Assembly: GCA_036261625.1 (NCBI GenBank)
Contig: DATAKL010000001.1
Coordinates: 124,001 to 188,000 of the forward strand
DNA: 64,000 nucleotides
Origin: JAAXKN01 sp036261625
GTDB lineage: Bacteria > Bacteroidota > Ignavibacteria > Ignavibacteriales > SURF-24
Reading direction: 5' to 3'
The position numbers were made by a program, and so were the translations under genes. Numbering within the stretch: the stretch's first letter is position 1; the number at the start of each line of letters is the position of its first letter. The notes beneath the pieces were generated by a model that did no database searches, was not told the origin of the DNA, and saw only the letters and a program-made list of their open reading frames with translations. Shown one piece after another: positions 42,888 to 51,341 of this stretch.

Positions 42888-44873
42888 TCAGTTTATCTCA
42901 ATAGCCTTAAAGCGGCAGCTTTCGAAACACATGCCGCACTGAATACATTTATCCTGCACGATGTAATGTGCCTGTCCTTTCTCCCCTGCAATGGCTTCAT
43001 TGGGGCATTTCTTAAGGCAGAGACCGCAGCCCGAGCAGATGCTGTTGTCTATGGTAAATGTCAGGAGCTCTTTGCAGACTCCGGACGGGCATTTCCTGTC
43101 GTAGAGATGAGCCTCATATTCTTCCTTAAAGTATCTCAGGCCCGACAAGACAGGGTTCGGTGCCGACTGCCCCAGGCCGCAAAGTGAAGTATCCTTAATC
43201 ACGTCGGCCAGGCGCTGCAGGTGTACAACTCCTTTAAAGCGCTGCAGCTGCTCTTTCTTGTCTTTTGTATTTTTATAACTCTTGGGAATCCTCTCAATTA
43301 TTTCCAGCATTCTTTTTGTTCCCTCTCGGCAGGGCACGCATTTTCCGCACGATTCATTCTGTATAAAGGTAAGGAAGAACCGTGCTATGTCCACCATGCA
43401 GGTGTCTTCATCCATTACAACAAAGCCTCCCGAGCCCATCATGGCACCCACAGACTTCAGCGATTCATAATCCACCTGTGTTTTAATGACGCTGTCAGGA
43501 AGGCATCCGCCCGAGGGTCCCCCGATCTGAACAGCTTTGAAGAGCTTGTTGTTGGGAATTCCTCCGCCTATCTTAAATACGACGTCTTCAAGTGTTACGC
43601 CCATAGGAACTTCCACAAGACCTGTGTTTTTTATCTGTCCGGAGAGTGCGAATACCTTGGTTCCCTTGCTCGACTTTGTCCCGATTGAGGAAAACCAGCC
43701 TGAGCCCCTGGTTATGACGGAAGAAACATTGGCCATGGTTTCAACATTATTGATAATGGTAGGCTTTCCCCAGAGCCCTGCATTGGCAGGGTAAGGAGGC
43801 CTGGGTTTCGGCATCCCTCTTTTGCCCTCAATTGAGGCAATTAAAGCCGTTTCCTCGCCGCAGACAAATGCTCCTGCCCCTTTTTTGACTTTCAGATCAA
43901 AACTGAAACTGCTTCCTAATATATTTTTGCCCAGGATGCCGTAGCGTCTGCACTCTTTTATTGAGTTCTCCAGCCTTTCAATTGCAAGCGGGTATTCTGC
44001 GCGGCAGTATATGTAGCCGTGTGTAGCTTCAATTGCATAGGCTGCAATGAGCATTCCTTCTATTACCCTGTAGGGGTCGCTCTCCAGGACCGAACGGTCC
44101 ATGAATGCACCCGGATCACCCTCATCGGCGTTGCAGATGACGTACTTTGCATCGCTTTTATTCTTAAGAGCCAGTTCCCACTTCTTCCCAGTGGGGAATC
44201 CGGCGCCACCTCGTCCTCTGAGCCCCGAGGCGAGCATTTCTTTGACCACCCCTTCTGGCTTCATAAGTCGGAGCACTTTATCAAAACCCCTGAAACCACC
44301 GGCGCTTATATAGGAGTCAATTGAGACCGGATCAATTATGCCGCAGTTTTCAAGGACAACCTTCATCTGATGCTTAAAGAACGGGTCCTCATTTATGTTC
44401 GGAACCTCAGGAGTTGCTTTTCCGTGTGTTCCAAGGAGCTTTTCCTTGAAAATTCCTTTTTCCACGATTGTCCTTTGTATCAGCTTGGGAACAATTTTGG
44501 GAACGATTTCGCAGTAAGAAACTCTGTCATGTCCCGGCAGCTTTATATCTACAATAACTTCCCTTGAGCAGTAGCCGATGCAGCCTGTTGCTACAAGGCG
44601 GGCATTTATGTTAAGTCTTTTTAATTCACTTCTAATTGCTTCTTCAACTTTCTTTGCCCCAGATGCCAGGCCGCAGGTGCCCATTCCTATAAAAATGACG
44701 GGAATGTCGTGATCCTTAAAGGTTAACCTTTTATTCAGACTTTTGAATTTTTCCTGACATTCGGAATTATGATGACAAAGTGGCCCTTCAGTGCAGCAGG
44801 CAACAAACTCTCTGCACGGCTTTTCCAAGCTGTGCCAGCATTCGCTGCAGCATTTATCCAGAAATGTGTTCAT
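42888..44873 (-). CDS. hydB: HydB: NuoF-like flavoprotein subunit with extra Fe-S domains and Cys-rich leader
   Basis: 661 aa. Order: Cys-rich leader (eight Cys within residues 8-39), thioredoxin-like [2Fe-2S] domain (MGTCGLASGA, TGCIGYC), NuoF core with LRGRGGAGFPTGKKW, CNADEGDPGAFMDR, GAGAFVCGEETALIASIEG, the [4Fe-4S] site ESCGKCVPCREG, and a C-terminal 2x[4Fe-4S] ferredoxin (CSGCGLCLKKCP, CIQCGMCFESC). This is the domain set of HydB in bifurcating HydABC, where FMN is the site of NAD and ferredoxin chemistry. The leader is not something I know from the characterised homologues. Overlaps hydC by 4 bases. Confidence 0.94.
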   Translation of the reverse strand: MNTFLDKCCSECWHSLEKPCREFVACCTEGPLCHHNSECQEKFKSLNKRLTFKDHDIPVIFIGMGTCGLASGAKKVEEAIRSELKRLNINARLVATGCIGYCSREVIVDIKLPGHDRVSYCEIVPKIVPKLIQRTIVEKGIFKEKLLGTHGKATPEVPNINEDPFFKHQMKVVLENCGIIDPVSIDSYISAGGFRGFDKVLRLMKPEGVVKEMLASGLRGRGGAGFPTGKKWELALKNKSDAKYVICNADEGDPGAFMDRSVLESDPYRVIEGMLIAAYAIEATHGYIYCRAEYPLAIERLENSIKECRRYGILGKNILGSSFSFDLKVKKGAGAFVCGEETALIASIEGKRGMPKPRPPYPANAGLWGKPTIINNVETMANVSSVITRGSGWFSSIGTKSSKGTKVFALSGQIKNTGLVEVPMGVTLEDVVFKIGGGIPNNKLFKAVQIGGPSGGCLPDSVIKTQVDYESLKSVGAMMGSGGFVVMDEDTCMVDIARFFLTFIQNESCGKCVPCREGTKRMLEIIERIPKSYKNTKDKKEQLQRFKGVVHLQRLADVIKDTSLCGLGQSAPNPVLSGLRYFKEEYEAHLYDRKCPSGVCKELLTFTIDNSICSGCGLCLKKCPNEAIAGEKGQAHYIVQDKCIQCGMCFESCRFKAIEIN

Positions 44874-45364
44874 TGTTGGCTCGTAATTTGTTCTTCAATT
44901 TTTTCAGCAGAGACTTCCTGGGCAGTATATTTTTTCAGGATTCTCGGAATATCTTTTACTGTTGCCCGTCCGTAGTAATCATCATTAACTACAATGACCG
45001 GAGCAATACTGCATGCTCCGATGCAGGCTACCACTTCGAGCGTAAAATTCTTGTCGCGTGTGGTATCCCCTGCCTTGCAGTTTAATGCGGTTTCCAGCGC
45101 AAACAAAAGATTGGCTGAACCTTTCACGTGGCAGGCGGTTCCCCGGCAAACCCTGATAATGTTCTTCCCAAGGGGCTTTAAGCGGAACTGATTGTAGAAG
45201 GTTGCCACCCCGTAGATCCTGCTTAAAGGCATATCCAGGAATTCACCAATATCCATTAAGGCTTTTTCGGGCAAATACCCGTATATATTCTGCACTTCCT
45301 GCAGGAGAGAAATTAAATTGCTTTTATCTTTTGGAGTGTAATTTGAGAAAATATGTGAATGCAT
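44870..45364 (-). CDS. hydC: HydC: NuoE-like [2Fe-2S] subunit
   Basis: 164 aa from ATG 45364 (MHSHIFSNYT); a TTG at 45403 would add 13 residues without a better ribosome-binding site. Helical N-terminus (SLLQEVQNIYGYLPEKAL) then [2Fe-2S] ligands in VCRGTACHVKG and VACIGACSIAP. First gene of the hydrogenase locus; its end overlaps hydB (ATGA). Electron carrier between HydB flavin and HydA. Confidence 0.93.
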   Translation of the reverse strand: MHSHIFSNYTPKDKSNLISLLQEVQNIYGYLPEKALMDIGEFLDMPLSRIYGVATFYNQFRLKPLGKNIIRVCRGTACHVKGSANLLFALETALNCKAGDTTRDKNFTLEVVACIGACSIAPVIVVNDDYYGRATVKDIPRILKKYTAQEVSAEKIEEQITSQQ

Positions 45365-45469
45365 CTTAAATACCTGTTTATTGGTTTTATACCCGTTTTG
45401 CAATTAATGTGCCATTATTTTCCCCCTTGTTTTTGACCCGAAATGGGCACATCAGGGCCGTTTAGGGGA

Positions 45470-45580
45470 AAACTTATTGTGAATTTTTCTAACAATAATC
45501 AATATTTTCCTAACAATAGGAAAAGGCGGATGGTACAATAAAATGAGATGCCGGGTGGCATTTAAGTGATTCGGCCGAAC
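45470..45580. promoter_or_regulatory. candidate control region of the hydrogenase locus
   Basis: AT-rich segment upstream of hydC with two direct copies of CTAACAATA at 45489-45497 and 45510-45518, exactly 21 bp apart (two helical turns). The first forms an imperfect inverted pair with TTGTGAA just before it (TTGTGAA-N5-CTAACAA), loosely like a Rex redox-repressor box but with one base too many in the spacer. Further upstream are ATGCC...GGCAT (45548-45561) and the palindrome TTCGGCCGAA (45570-45579). No -10/-35 pair is convincing. Confidence 0.4.
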
Positions 45581-45597
45581 AAAAGAGTTAAAGGGAA

Positions 45598-45622
45598 TAA
45601 AAAAACCCGGAAGTTTCCGGGC
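45598..45622 (-). terminator. terminator of purE
   Basis: On the minus strand CCCGGAA/TTCCGGG stem (45606-45612 with 45615-45621) is followed by a run of seven or more T. It sits 20 bases beyond the purE stop and isolates the hydrogenase promoter region. Confidence 0.85.
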
Positions 45623-45641
45623 TCTTAAAAATCAGGCGGGT

Positions 45642-46133
45642 TTAGCCTATGGCGTTGTTTTTGGCTGCGGATTCCTCTGCCAGCTTCTTCTTGTAGTTCT
45701 TCATTTTTTCAAGCAGGCTTTTATCCTCCACTGCGAGGATCTGAATGGCCAGAAGAGCTGCATTCTTGGCTCCCCCGATTGCAACGGTTGCCACTGGTAT
45801 TCCTGAAGGCATCTGAACTATGGAGAGGAGTGAATCCAGGCCGTTTAAGGACTTGCTTAAAATAGGCACACCGATTACAGGAAGCGGCGTGTAGGCTGCC
45901 GTCACCCCGGGCAGATGGGCTGCACCGCCGGCGCCTGCAATGATTACTTTAATGCCCCGGTTTATCGCCTCTGTTGCATACTCGGCCAGCATGTGCGGCG
46001 TACGGTGGGCAGAAATGATCTTGAGCTCAAACATTACTCCAAACTGATCGCAGACACTGGCTGCTTCCTTCATTACCGGCAGGTCGGAATCGCTGCCCAT
46101 GATTATTGCTATTTGCGGACTGAAGTTTTCCAT
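45642..46133 (-). CDS. purE: N5-carboxyaminoimidazole ribonucleotide mutase
   Basis: De novo purine synthesis, class I PurE. 163 aa from ATG 46133 (MENFSPQIAIIMG) with CAGGAAAA upstream; the longer frame from 46169 lacks support. Motifs: IIMGSDSDLPVM, SAHRTPHML with catalytic His, AGAGGAAHLPGV. purK is not adjacent. Single-gene unit with its own terminator. Confidence 0.95.
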   Translation of the reverse strand: MENFSPQIAIIMGSDSDLPVMKEAASVCDQFGVMFELKIISAHRTPHMLAEYATEAINRGIKVIIAGAGGAAHLPGVTAAYTPLPVIGVPILSKSLNGLDSLLSIVQMPSGIPVATVAIGGAKNAALLAIQILAVEDKSLLEKMKNYKKKLAEESAAKNNAIG

Positions 46134-46237
46134 TATTTTTCCTGAAATTGTTGCTTTCAAAAGATACATTCAATTTAAGAAAGATTCAATTTAGATGCGT
46201 GGCTGGAGCCCGATCTTTCCCCTTAATCCCTCACTCA

Positions 46238-46275
46238 TAAAAAAAGGAATACCGCTTTTCATCCGGTATTCCTTT
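46238..46275 (-). terminator. terminator of the DUF2807 gene
   Basis: On the minus strand AAAGGAATACCG...CGGTATTCCTTT (arms 46263-46274 and 46243-46254) is followed by a run of T. It lies about 45 bases past the stop at 46318. Confidence 0.85.
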
Positions 46276-46317
46276 CTTAAGAGGTTCCTTTAATTAAGGA
46301 GCTATGTATGAGGAAAA

Positions 46318-46983
46318 TTACTTTTCGTTAATTGAACCTATTCCTGAGACACTACTTCTGACATTCTTCGGATTACCGTAATAATCCAGACTGCCGACGC
46401 CCGAGATATCTGCTCTTAGCTCAGTTGAAGCATATACATCAGCCTTTGAGGCTCCGCTTATTTCAACACTGGCATTATTGGCAATGAGATCCTTTGCATT
46501 AACCTTTACGGCTCCGGAAAGGCTTAGCCTCAGCATCCCGGTTTTCCCCGAAAGGTTGATCTTCCCGGCCCCCGAGGCATCGAGCTTTATTCTGCCGTTA
46601 TCTATGTTTTCAACCGTTATATTGCTTGCGCCCGAAGTTTCCACTTCATCGATGTTTGCCGTTGTTATTTTAACTTTTATCTTTTTCCTTGGGCTTATGC
46701 TCTTTGTATTAGAAATATGTAAAGTATTACCGCTGACTTCTGTTTTTATCAGGGGCAGAATGTTACTCTCAGCGTCTATTGTTATGCCGGGGCTTCCCCC
46801 GCAGGTAATATCCACCTCGTAGGCCCCTCCGACTTCGACCGAATTAAAATCGCTTAAAGAGCGGGTTTCTTCCTTTATTGTGCCGTTCCCTTTTACTCCA
46901 ATGCCGTGGCAGCTGAATCCAAAGCCGTGGCAGCCGGCAAATACCAGGAAAAACAAGGCTGATGCCAGTAATACTTTTTTCAT
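46318..46983 (-). CDS. DUF2807 head-GIN-domain secreted protein
   Basis: 221 aa from ATG 46983 (MKKVLLASALFFLVFAGCHG) with GGAGG six bases upstream. The signal peptide has a lipobox-like VFAGCHG. The body is a regular beta-helix of the DUF2807 (putative auto-transporter adhesin/head GIN) family: SLSDFNSVEVGGAYEVDI, then repeated strands such as VETSGASNITVENI, IKLDASGAGKINLSG and VEISGASKADVYA. Envelope location expected; function of the family is not settled. A longer ORF from 47088 lacks a ribosome-binding site. Confidence 0.85.
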   Translation of the reverse strand: MKKVLLASALFFLVFAGCHGFGFSCHGIGVKGNGTIKEETRSLSDFNSVEVGGAYEVDITCGGSPGITIDAESNILPLIKTEVSGNTLHISNTKSISPRKKIKVKITTANIDEVETSGASNITVENIDNGRIKLDASGAGKINLSGKTGMLRLSLSGAVKVNAKDLIANNASVEISGASKADVYASTELRADISGVGSLDYYGNPKNVRSSVSGIGSINEK

Positions 46984-47262
46984 TATGTCCTCCATGCTTA
47001 AAAATCTTCTCCCTTCTGTAAATTTAGACGAAGGAAAGTTCCGGAAGTTTCTAAAAAAAAGGAGTTTTTTTGTAAAAATCCGGTTCAATGCTTCCTATAC
47101 TCCTCCGGTGCTGAACAAGTTAAGGTTTTCTTTCGATAGTAATTAAGTCCGGTTTTTTTAATGAAAAATATTTTATATTTGCTGAACCATTTCAAAACAA
47201 AGGCGCCTGAAAGTAAGACTGCAAAAGGCCTAAACGAAAAAAATTCTTTAGTATAAGACAGT

Positions 47263-50200
47263 ATGAAAAGAAAAGATATAAACAGCACTTCTCCGGATGC
47301 ACGGCGGGAGCTTCTCTGGCGGGCTTATGAAAACTTAAGACAGGGAAATTTTCAGTCTGCCCTTAGTATTTCGCAGGAAGTCTATTATGCAATGCCCGAT
47401 GATTCAAGCGCTATAATATGCCGCGCCTGGGCGCTTCTGGAAAACGGGAATCCAGCCAAGGCTCTTGAGCTGGCCAACCTGGCTGTGGAATCTGATGAAG
47501 GAAGCTTTAATTCACGCCTTTTCCGCGGACTTTTCTTAAGCCGCATGAGCATCTATGAAGGCGCCCTGAGCGATCTTGACCTGGCAGTTAAAAATGAAGA
47601 ATACCTCCTCCTGGAGGCCTACATTAGCCGGGCAAGAAGCCTTGCAGGCTTAGGACGGTTCTTTGAGGCTTTGGAGGTAATGGAAAAAGCAATTCTCATT
47701 GCAGGTGAAAAAGCCTCCCATCTTAAACAGGCAAAAAGATGGTATAGAATTGCTGCAGGCTACAACGACCTCTTCGGGGAGAAAACTGCAGCGGACATAA
47801 ATCTTTTGGAAGAGGCTGAACATGCGCTTACATACGGGGAAAACTGGTTTACTCTTTTTGTTGCAAGAAAAATCCTCTCCGGCAGTAAGGAAGATGCCAC
47901 AAGTGAGATAACTCTCAGGGCGCAGCTGCTGGAACTGAGAGCCATGAGGGCACTATTTCAGTACCTCCCCGCCCTGCAGAAAGCAGAAAAACTGAAGGAA
48001 AGTATGTCCGGAAATGTTGCATTTAAGGCAATTTACAGTGATCTCATCAGGCTGTGCAGTAAAAAAGAAAACGATGATTGGGAAACACCCACTGTTTCGG
48101 ACAGGCAGGATACAGACCCGAAAATTCCTGAAACAAATACTGAAGACGAAAAGAAAAAAAACGGGGTCATTAGCCTTCGGAAAAGAATCGATTTTAAGAA
48201 CTTCCCGAATGGCACTTTAGAGTTCCTGGATGCCAGAATGTGCGCCTTTAATTCCGGAAGGCAAAAGGACATCAAAAAATACCTTGTTCAGTTCAAATGG
48301 GATGAAACCGCTTTTGTCGGAGCAGAACTCCTTCTTGCAAACCCGTTTTATGGGAAATCCGATTTCAGCCTTACGGGGCGTGCACTGTGGTATCTGAACG
48401 GGAAGAAACTGGGGCAGAACAGTTTCAGTGTTCTTATAGAAAAAACCTGGCAGGAAGCAACTTTCATTCAGTACTGGGGAGCAGACGTTCCGGGCTACTG
48501 GGAAAAGGGGCAGGCCAGACTTGAAATCTTTATTGACGACCAGAAAGTTTGTGAACGCTGGTTTTTAATCGGGACAAGCGAAATCGAGCAGTCTTTTGAA
48601 CCAAAGTATATTCCTGAAAACCAGGACCGGCTTCAGCCGTACACCAATGTTATTGAGACAGGCGATGCCGGAAAAGAGTTGCCCGGGAACACTTCCCCGG
48701 CCTACAAGCCAGCTATGCGGATTGAGGAAGAATCGCTTTCAGATTTAATAAATATGCTTGACGGCTTTACCGGACTTAAGAAAGTAAAAGAATCCCTCAG
48801 GGACTTTATCAGCTATCTTGAATTTCAGAATGAAAGGAAAAGGCAGGGTCTTGCAGCAAGTGCCGACTTCACGCTCCACTGCCTGTTTCAGGGTAACCCC
48901 GGAACGGGAAAAACAACAGTTGCCAGAATGCTCGGAAAAATTCTTAAGGCAATGGGATTCCTGGAAAAAGGGCATATTGTTGAAGTTGACCGTGCCGGCC
49001 TCGTGGGACAGTATATCGGCGAGACCGCAATAAAGACCGATAAGCTCGTTACGGATGCCATGGGAGGGGTACTTTTTATTGACGAGGCGTATACTCTGGT
49101 CAAGAAGTCACAGGGCGGGCAGGATTTCGGACAGGAAGCTATTGATACCCTCTTAAAGAGAATGGAAGACAATAAAGGGAAATTTGTAGTCGTTGCAGCC
49201 GGCTATCCCGAGGAGATGCAGGCATTCCTTAATTCCAACCCGGGACTTAAAAGCCGCTTTACCCGTCAGTTCGATTTTGACGACTATTCACCAGAAGAAC
49301 TCCTTGAGATCTTTAATGCTGCCGCCAAAAAGGAAGAATATACTCCGGATGAAGAAGCCCTTGAACTCTTAAAAAAGGAATTTACGCGCCTCTACAGAAA
49401 AAGGGACAAGTCTTTCGGCAATGCGCGTCTTGCAGCCAGGTTTTTCAGCGAGGCAAAACTCCAGTTAAGCAGAAGATTTCTCCGCCTCAAAGACGAGGAG
49501 AAAACAAAACTTGCCATGACTACTTTCACCGGCAAGGATATTAGTGCTATTCTGTCTTCAGAGGGCGGCCAAAGAAATGTTCCTATTCCTATTGATGAGG
49601 AAGCCTTAAGTAAAGCGCTTGAGAAAATCAACAACCTATCTGGAATCGAGTCAGTTAAAAAAGAGATACATGAAACTGTTAAGCTCGCCCGTTATCTGGC
49701 ACTTCAGGGGGAGGATCTGAATAAAAAATTCCTCTCACACCTTATATTCTTAGGAAATCCCGGCACAGGAAAGACAACCGTCGCACGCATATACAGTGAA
49801 GTAATCTCAGCCTTAGGCATCCTGCCCCGCGGGCATCTGGTTGAGGCCGACAGACAGAAACTGGTCTCAGGCTTTGCCGGGCAGACAGCCGGGCAGACTT
49901 CAGAACTGATTGACAGGGCGCTCGGCGGAACTCTTTTTATTGATGAGGCCTATACACTCTCAAAAAATGGAAGTGACACCCAGGGTCATGAGGCAATCGA
50001 TACACTCCTTAAAAGAATGGAAGACGACAGGGATAAATTTATTGTTATTGCTGCCGGGTATACCGAAGAAATGAAAAGCTTTCTTGAGAGTAATCCGGGA
50101 CTTAAAAGCCGCTTTACAAAAACCATTACATTTGAGGACTACAACCCGGATGACCTCCTGGATATTACTTTATCGATGATTTCCCAAAAAGGATTTTTGC

Positions 50201-51267
50201 TTGAAGAGGAGGCGCGCGAACCTTTAAGAAAATACTACAATTCTATATACAGAAACCGCGATAAATCTTTCGGCAATGCAAGAATAGTAAGAAACCTCCT
50301 TGAAGGAGCTCTTAAAAATCAGCTCCTCCGATTGTCTGAGACTCAGGAAAAACCCGATGAGGCTGAAGTTAAAACCCTGAGACTTGCTGACCTCAGAAAT
50401 ATTATTTTCAGTGAGAGTGAAAGGAAAACCTTCAGAATTGAAGGCGACATCGAACAGCTCAATCACTATATGCAGGAATTAAAGAATCTGACGGGACTTC
50501 TGCAGGTGAAGAAAAGTGTTGAAAAGCTCGTCTCAGGACTGAAAGTGGCAAAGCTGAGAGAGAAAAGGGGATTCTCAGTAATTGAGAAGAATATGCACGC
50601 TGTTTTCCTCGGGAACCCGGGTACAGGAAAGACCACCGTGGCGCGCCTCTTAAGCAGAATATACAAGGAAATGGGGCTCCTCGAAAAAGGACATTTAGTT
50701 GAAGTCGACCGCGCCAGTCTTGTTGCAGGCTACCAGGGGCAGACCGCCTTGAAGACCGACGAGGTTATAAGACAGGCGCTCGGCGGAACACTCTTTATTG
50801 ATGAGGCATATACTCTGGCAAGGCAGGGCCACGACTTCGGTCAGGAAGCCATTGATACACTCTTAAAAAGAATGGAAGATTTCAAGGGGCAGTTCGCAGT
50901 TATAACGGCAGGATATCCCGATGAAATGAACAGGTTTTTAAGCTCCAACCCGGGCTTGAAGTCGCGTTTTTCTAACATACTTACATTTGAGGATTATTCC
51001 CCGCGCCAGATGCTTGAAATTGCAGCCAATATTGCCGACGAATCGGGCTACAGGTTAGATGAAGGCGCCCTGCAGTTCCTCCTTGAAATATTTACACGTC
51101 TGTATTCAAAACGCGATAAGAATTTCGGAAATGCCCGCACGGCGCGCCAGATCCTCTATGAGACCGTGAGCAATCAGGAAGAAAGGATTTCAAAATTAAG
51201 CGACGTTAACGATGAGGATCTAATGACCATTACGCTTGAAGACGTCGAAAAGCTCGCAGAGTTCTAA
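47263..51267 (+). CDS. TPR protein with three tandem CbbX-type AAA+ ATPase modules
   Basis: 1334 aa. N-terminal TPR-like helical repeats (about 10-260), an acidic linker (about 270-300), a beta-rich domain (about 310-455, ending QKVCERWFLIG), then three AAA+ modules of the CbbX/CfxQ/SpoVK type. Walker A motifs GNPGTGKTT start at residues 544, 831 and 1117, a period of 287 and 286 residues. Each module has FIDEAYTL (Walker B), AIDTLLKRMED, SNPGLKSRF (arginine finger region) and FGNAR in the lid. All three look catalytically intact. CbbX remodels Rubisco; other relatives have unknown clients. No Rubisco is nearby, so this probably remodels another complex bound by the TPR or beta domain. Stand-alone gene with a weak ribosome-binding site. 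Confidence 0.92.
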   Translation: MKRKDINSTSPDARRELLWRAYENLRQGNFQSALSISQEVYYAMPDDSSAIICRAWALLENGNPAKALELANLAVESDEGSFNSRLFRGLFLSRMSIYEGALSDLDLAVKNEEYLLLEAYISRARSLAGLGRFFEALEVMEKAILIAGEKASHLKQAKRWYRIAAGYNDLFGEKTAADINLLEEAEHALTYGENWFTLFVARKILSGSKEDATSEITLRAQLLELRAMRALFQYLPALQKAEKLKESMSGNVAFKAIYSDLIRLCSKKENDDWETPTVSDRQDTDPKIPETNTEDEKKKNGVISLRKRIDFKNFPNGTLEFLDARMCAFNSGRQKDIKKYLVQFKWDETAFVGAELLLANPFYGKSDFSLTGRALWYLNGKKLGQNSFSVLIEKTWQEATFIQYWGADVPGYWEKGQARLEIFIDDQKVCERWFLIGTSEIEQSFEPKYIPENQDRLQPYTNVIETGDAGKELPGNTSPAYKPAMRIEEESLSDLINMLDGFTGLKKVKESLRDFISYLEFQNERKRQGLAASADFTLHCLFQGNPGTGKTTVARMLGKILKAMGFLEKGHIVEVDRAGLVGQYIGETAIKTDKLVTDAMGGVLFIDEAYTLVKKSQGGQDFGQEAIDTLLKRMEDNKGKFVVVAAGYPEEMQAFLNSNPGLKSRFTRQFDFDDYSPEELLEIFNAAAKKEEYTPDEEALELLKKEFTRLYRKRDKSFGNARLAARFFSEAKLQLSRRFLRLKDEEKTKLAMTTFTGKDISAILSSEGGQRNVPIPIDEEALSKALEKINNLSGIESVKKEIHETVKLARYLALQGEDLNKKFLSHLIFLGNPGTGKTTVARIYSEVISALGILPRGHLVEADRQKLVSGFAGQTAGQTSELIDRALGGTLFIDEAYTLSKNGSDTQGHEAIDTLLKRMEDDRDKFIVIAAGYTEEMKSFLESNPGLKSRFTKTITFEDYNPDDLLDITLSMISQKGFLLEEEAREPLRKYYNSIYRNRDKSFGNARIVRNLLEGALKNQLLRLSETQEKPDEAEVKTLRLADLRNIIFSESERKTFRIEGDIEQLNHYMQELKNLTGLLQVKKSVEKLVSGLKVAKLREKRGFSVIEKNMHAVFLGNPGTGKTTVARLLSRIYKEMGLLEKGHLVEVDRASLVAGYQGQTALKTDEVIRQALGGTLFIDEAYTLARQGHDFGQEAIDTLLKRMEDFKGQFAVITAGYPDEMNRFLSSNPGLKSRFSNILTFEDYSPRQMLEIAANIADESGYRLDEGALQFLLEIFTRLYSKRDKNFGNARTARQILYETVSNQEERISKLSDVNDEDLMTITLEDVEKLAEF

Positions 51268-51280
51268 AAGCCTGCATAAA

Positions 51281-51316
51281 AAAACTGCAGCCAGGGAGTT
51301 GCTGCAGTTAATAAAT
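51281..51316. terminator. bidirectional terminator
   Basis: Perfect 9-bp stem AACTGCAGC/GCTGCAGTT (51283-51291 with 51301-51309). On the minus strand it is followed by a T run (AAAAAAA at 51278-51284 on the plus strand) and serves the VOC lipoprotein gene; on the plus strand it follows the AAA+ gene stop by 16 bases. Confidence 0.75.
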
Positions 51317-51341
51317 ATCTTTTGTATCTCCAAGAACCCCG

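Noticed and set aside
45476..45500. Firm assignment of a Rex operator
   Set aside because: TTGTGAA-N5-CTAACAA has a 5-base spacer and two mismatches in the second half-site; kept only as a tentative observation.
47085..47288. 67-codon minus-strand frame upstream of the AAA+ gene
   Set aside because: Hydrophobic by composition, overlaps the AAA+ start region, no ribosome-binding site.
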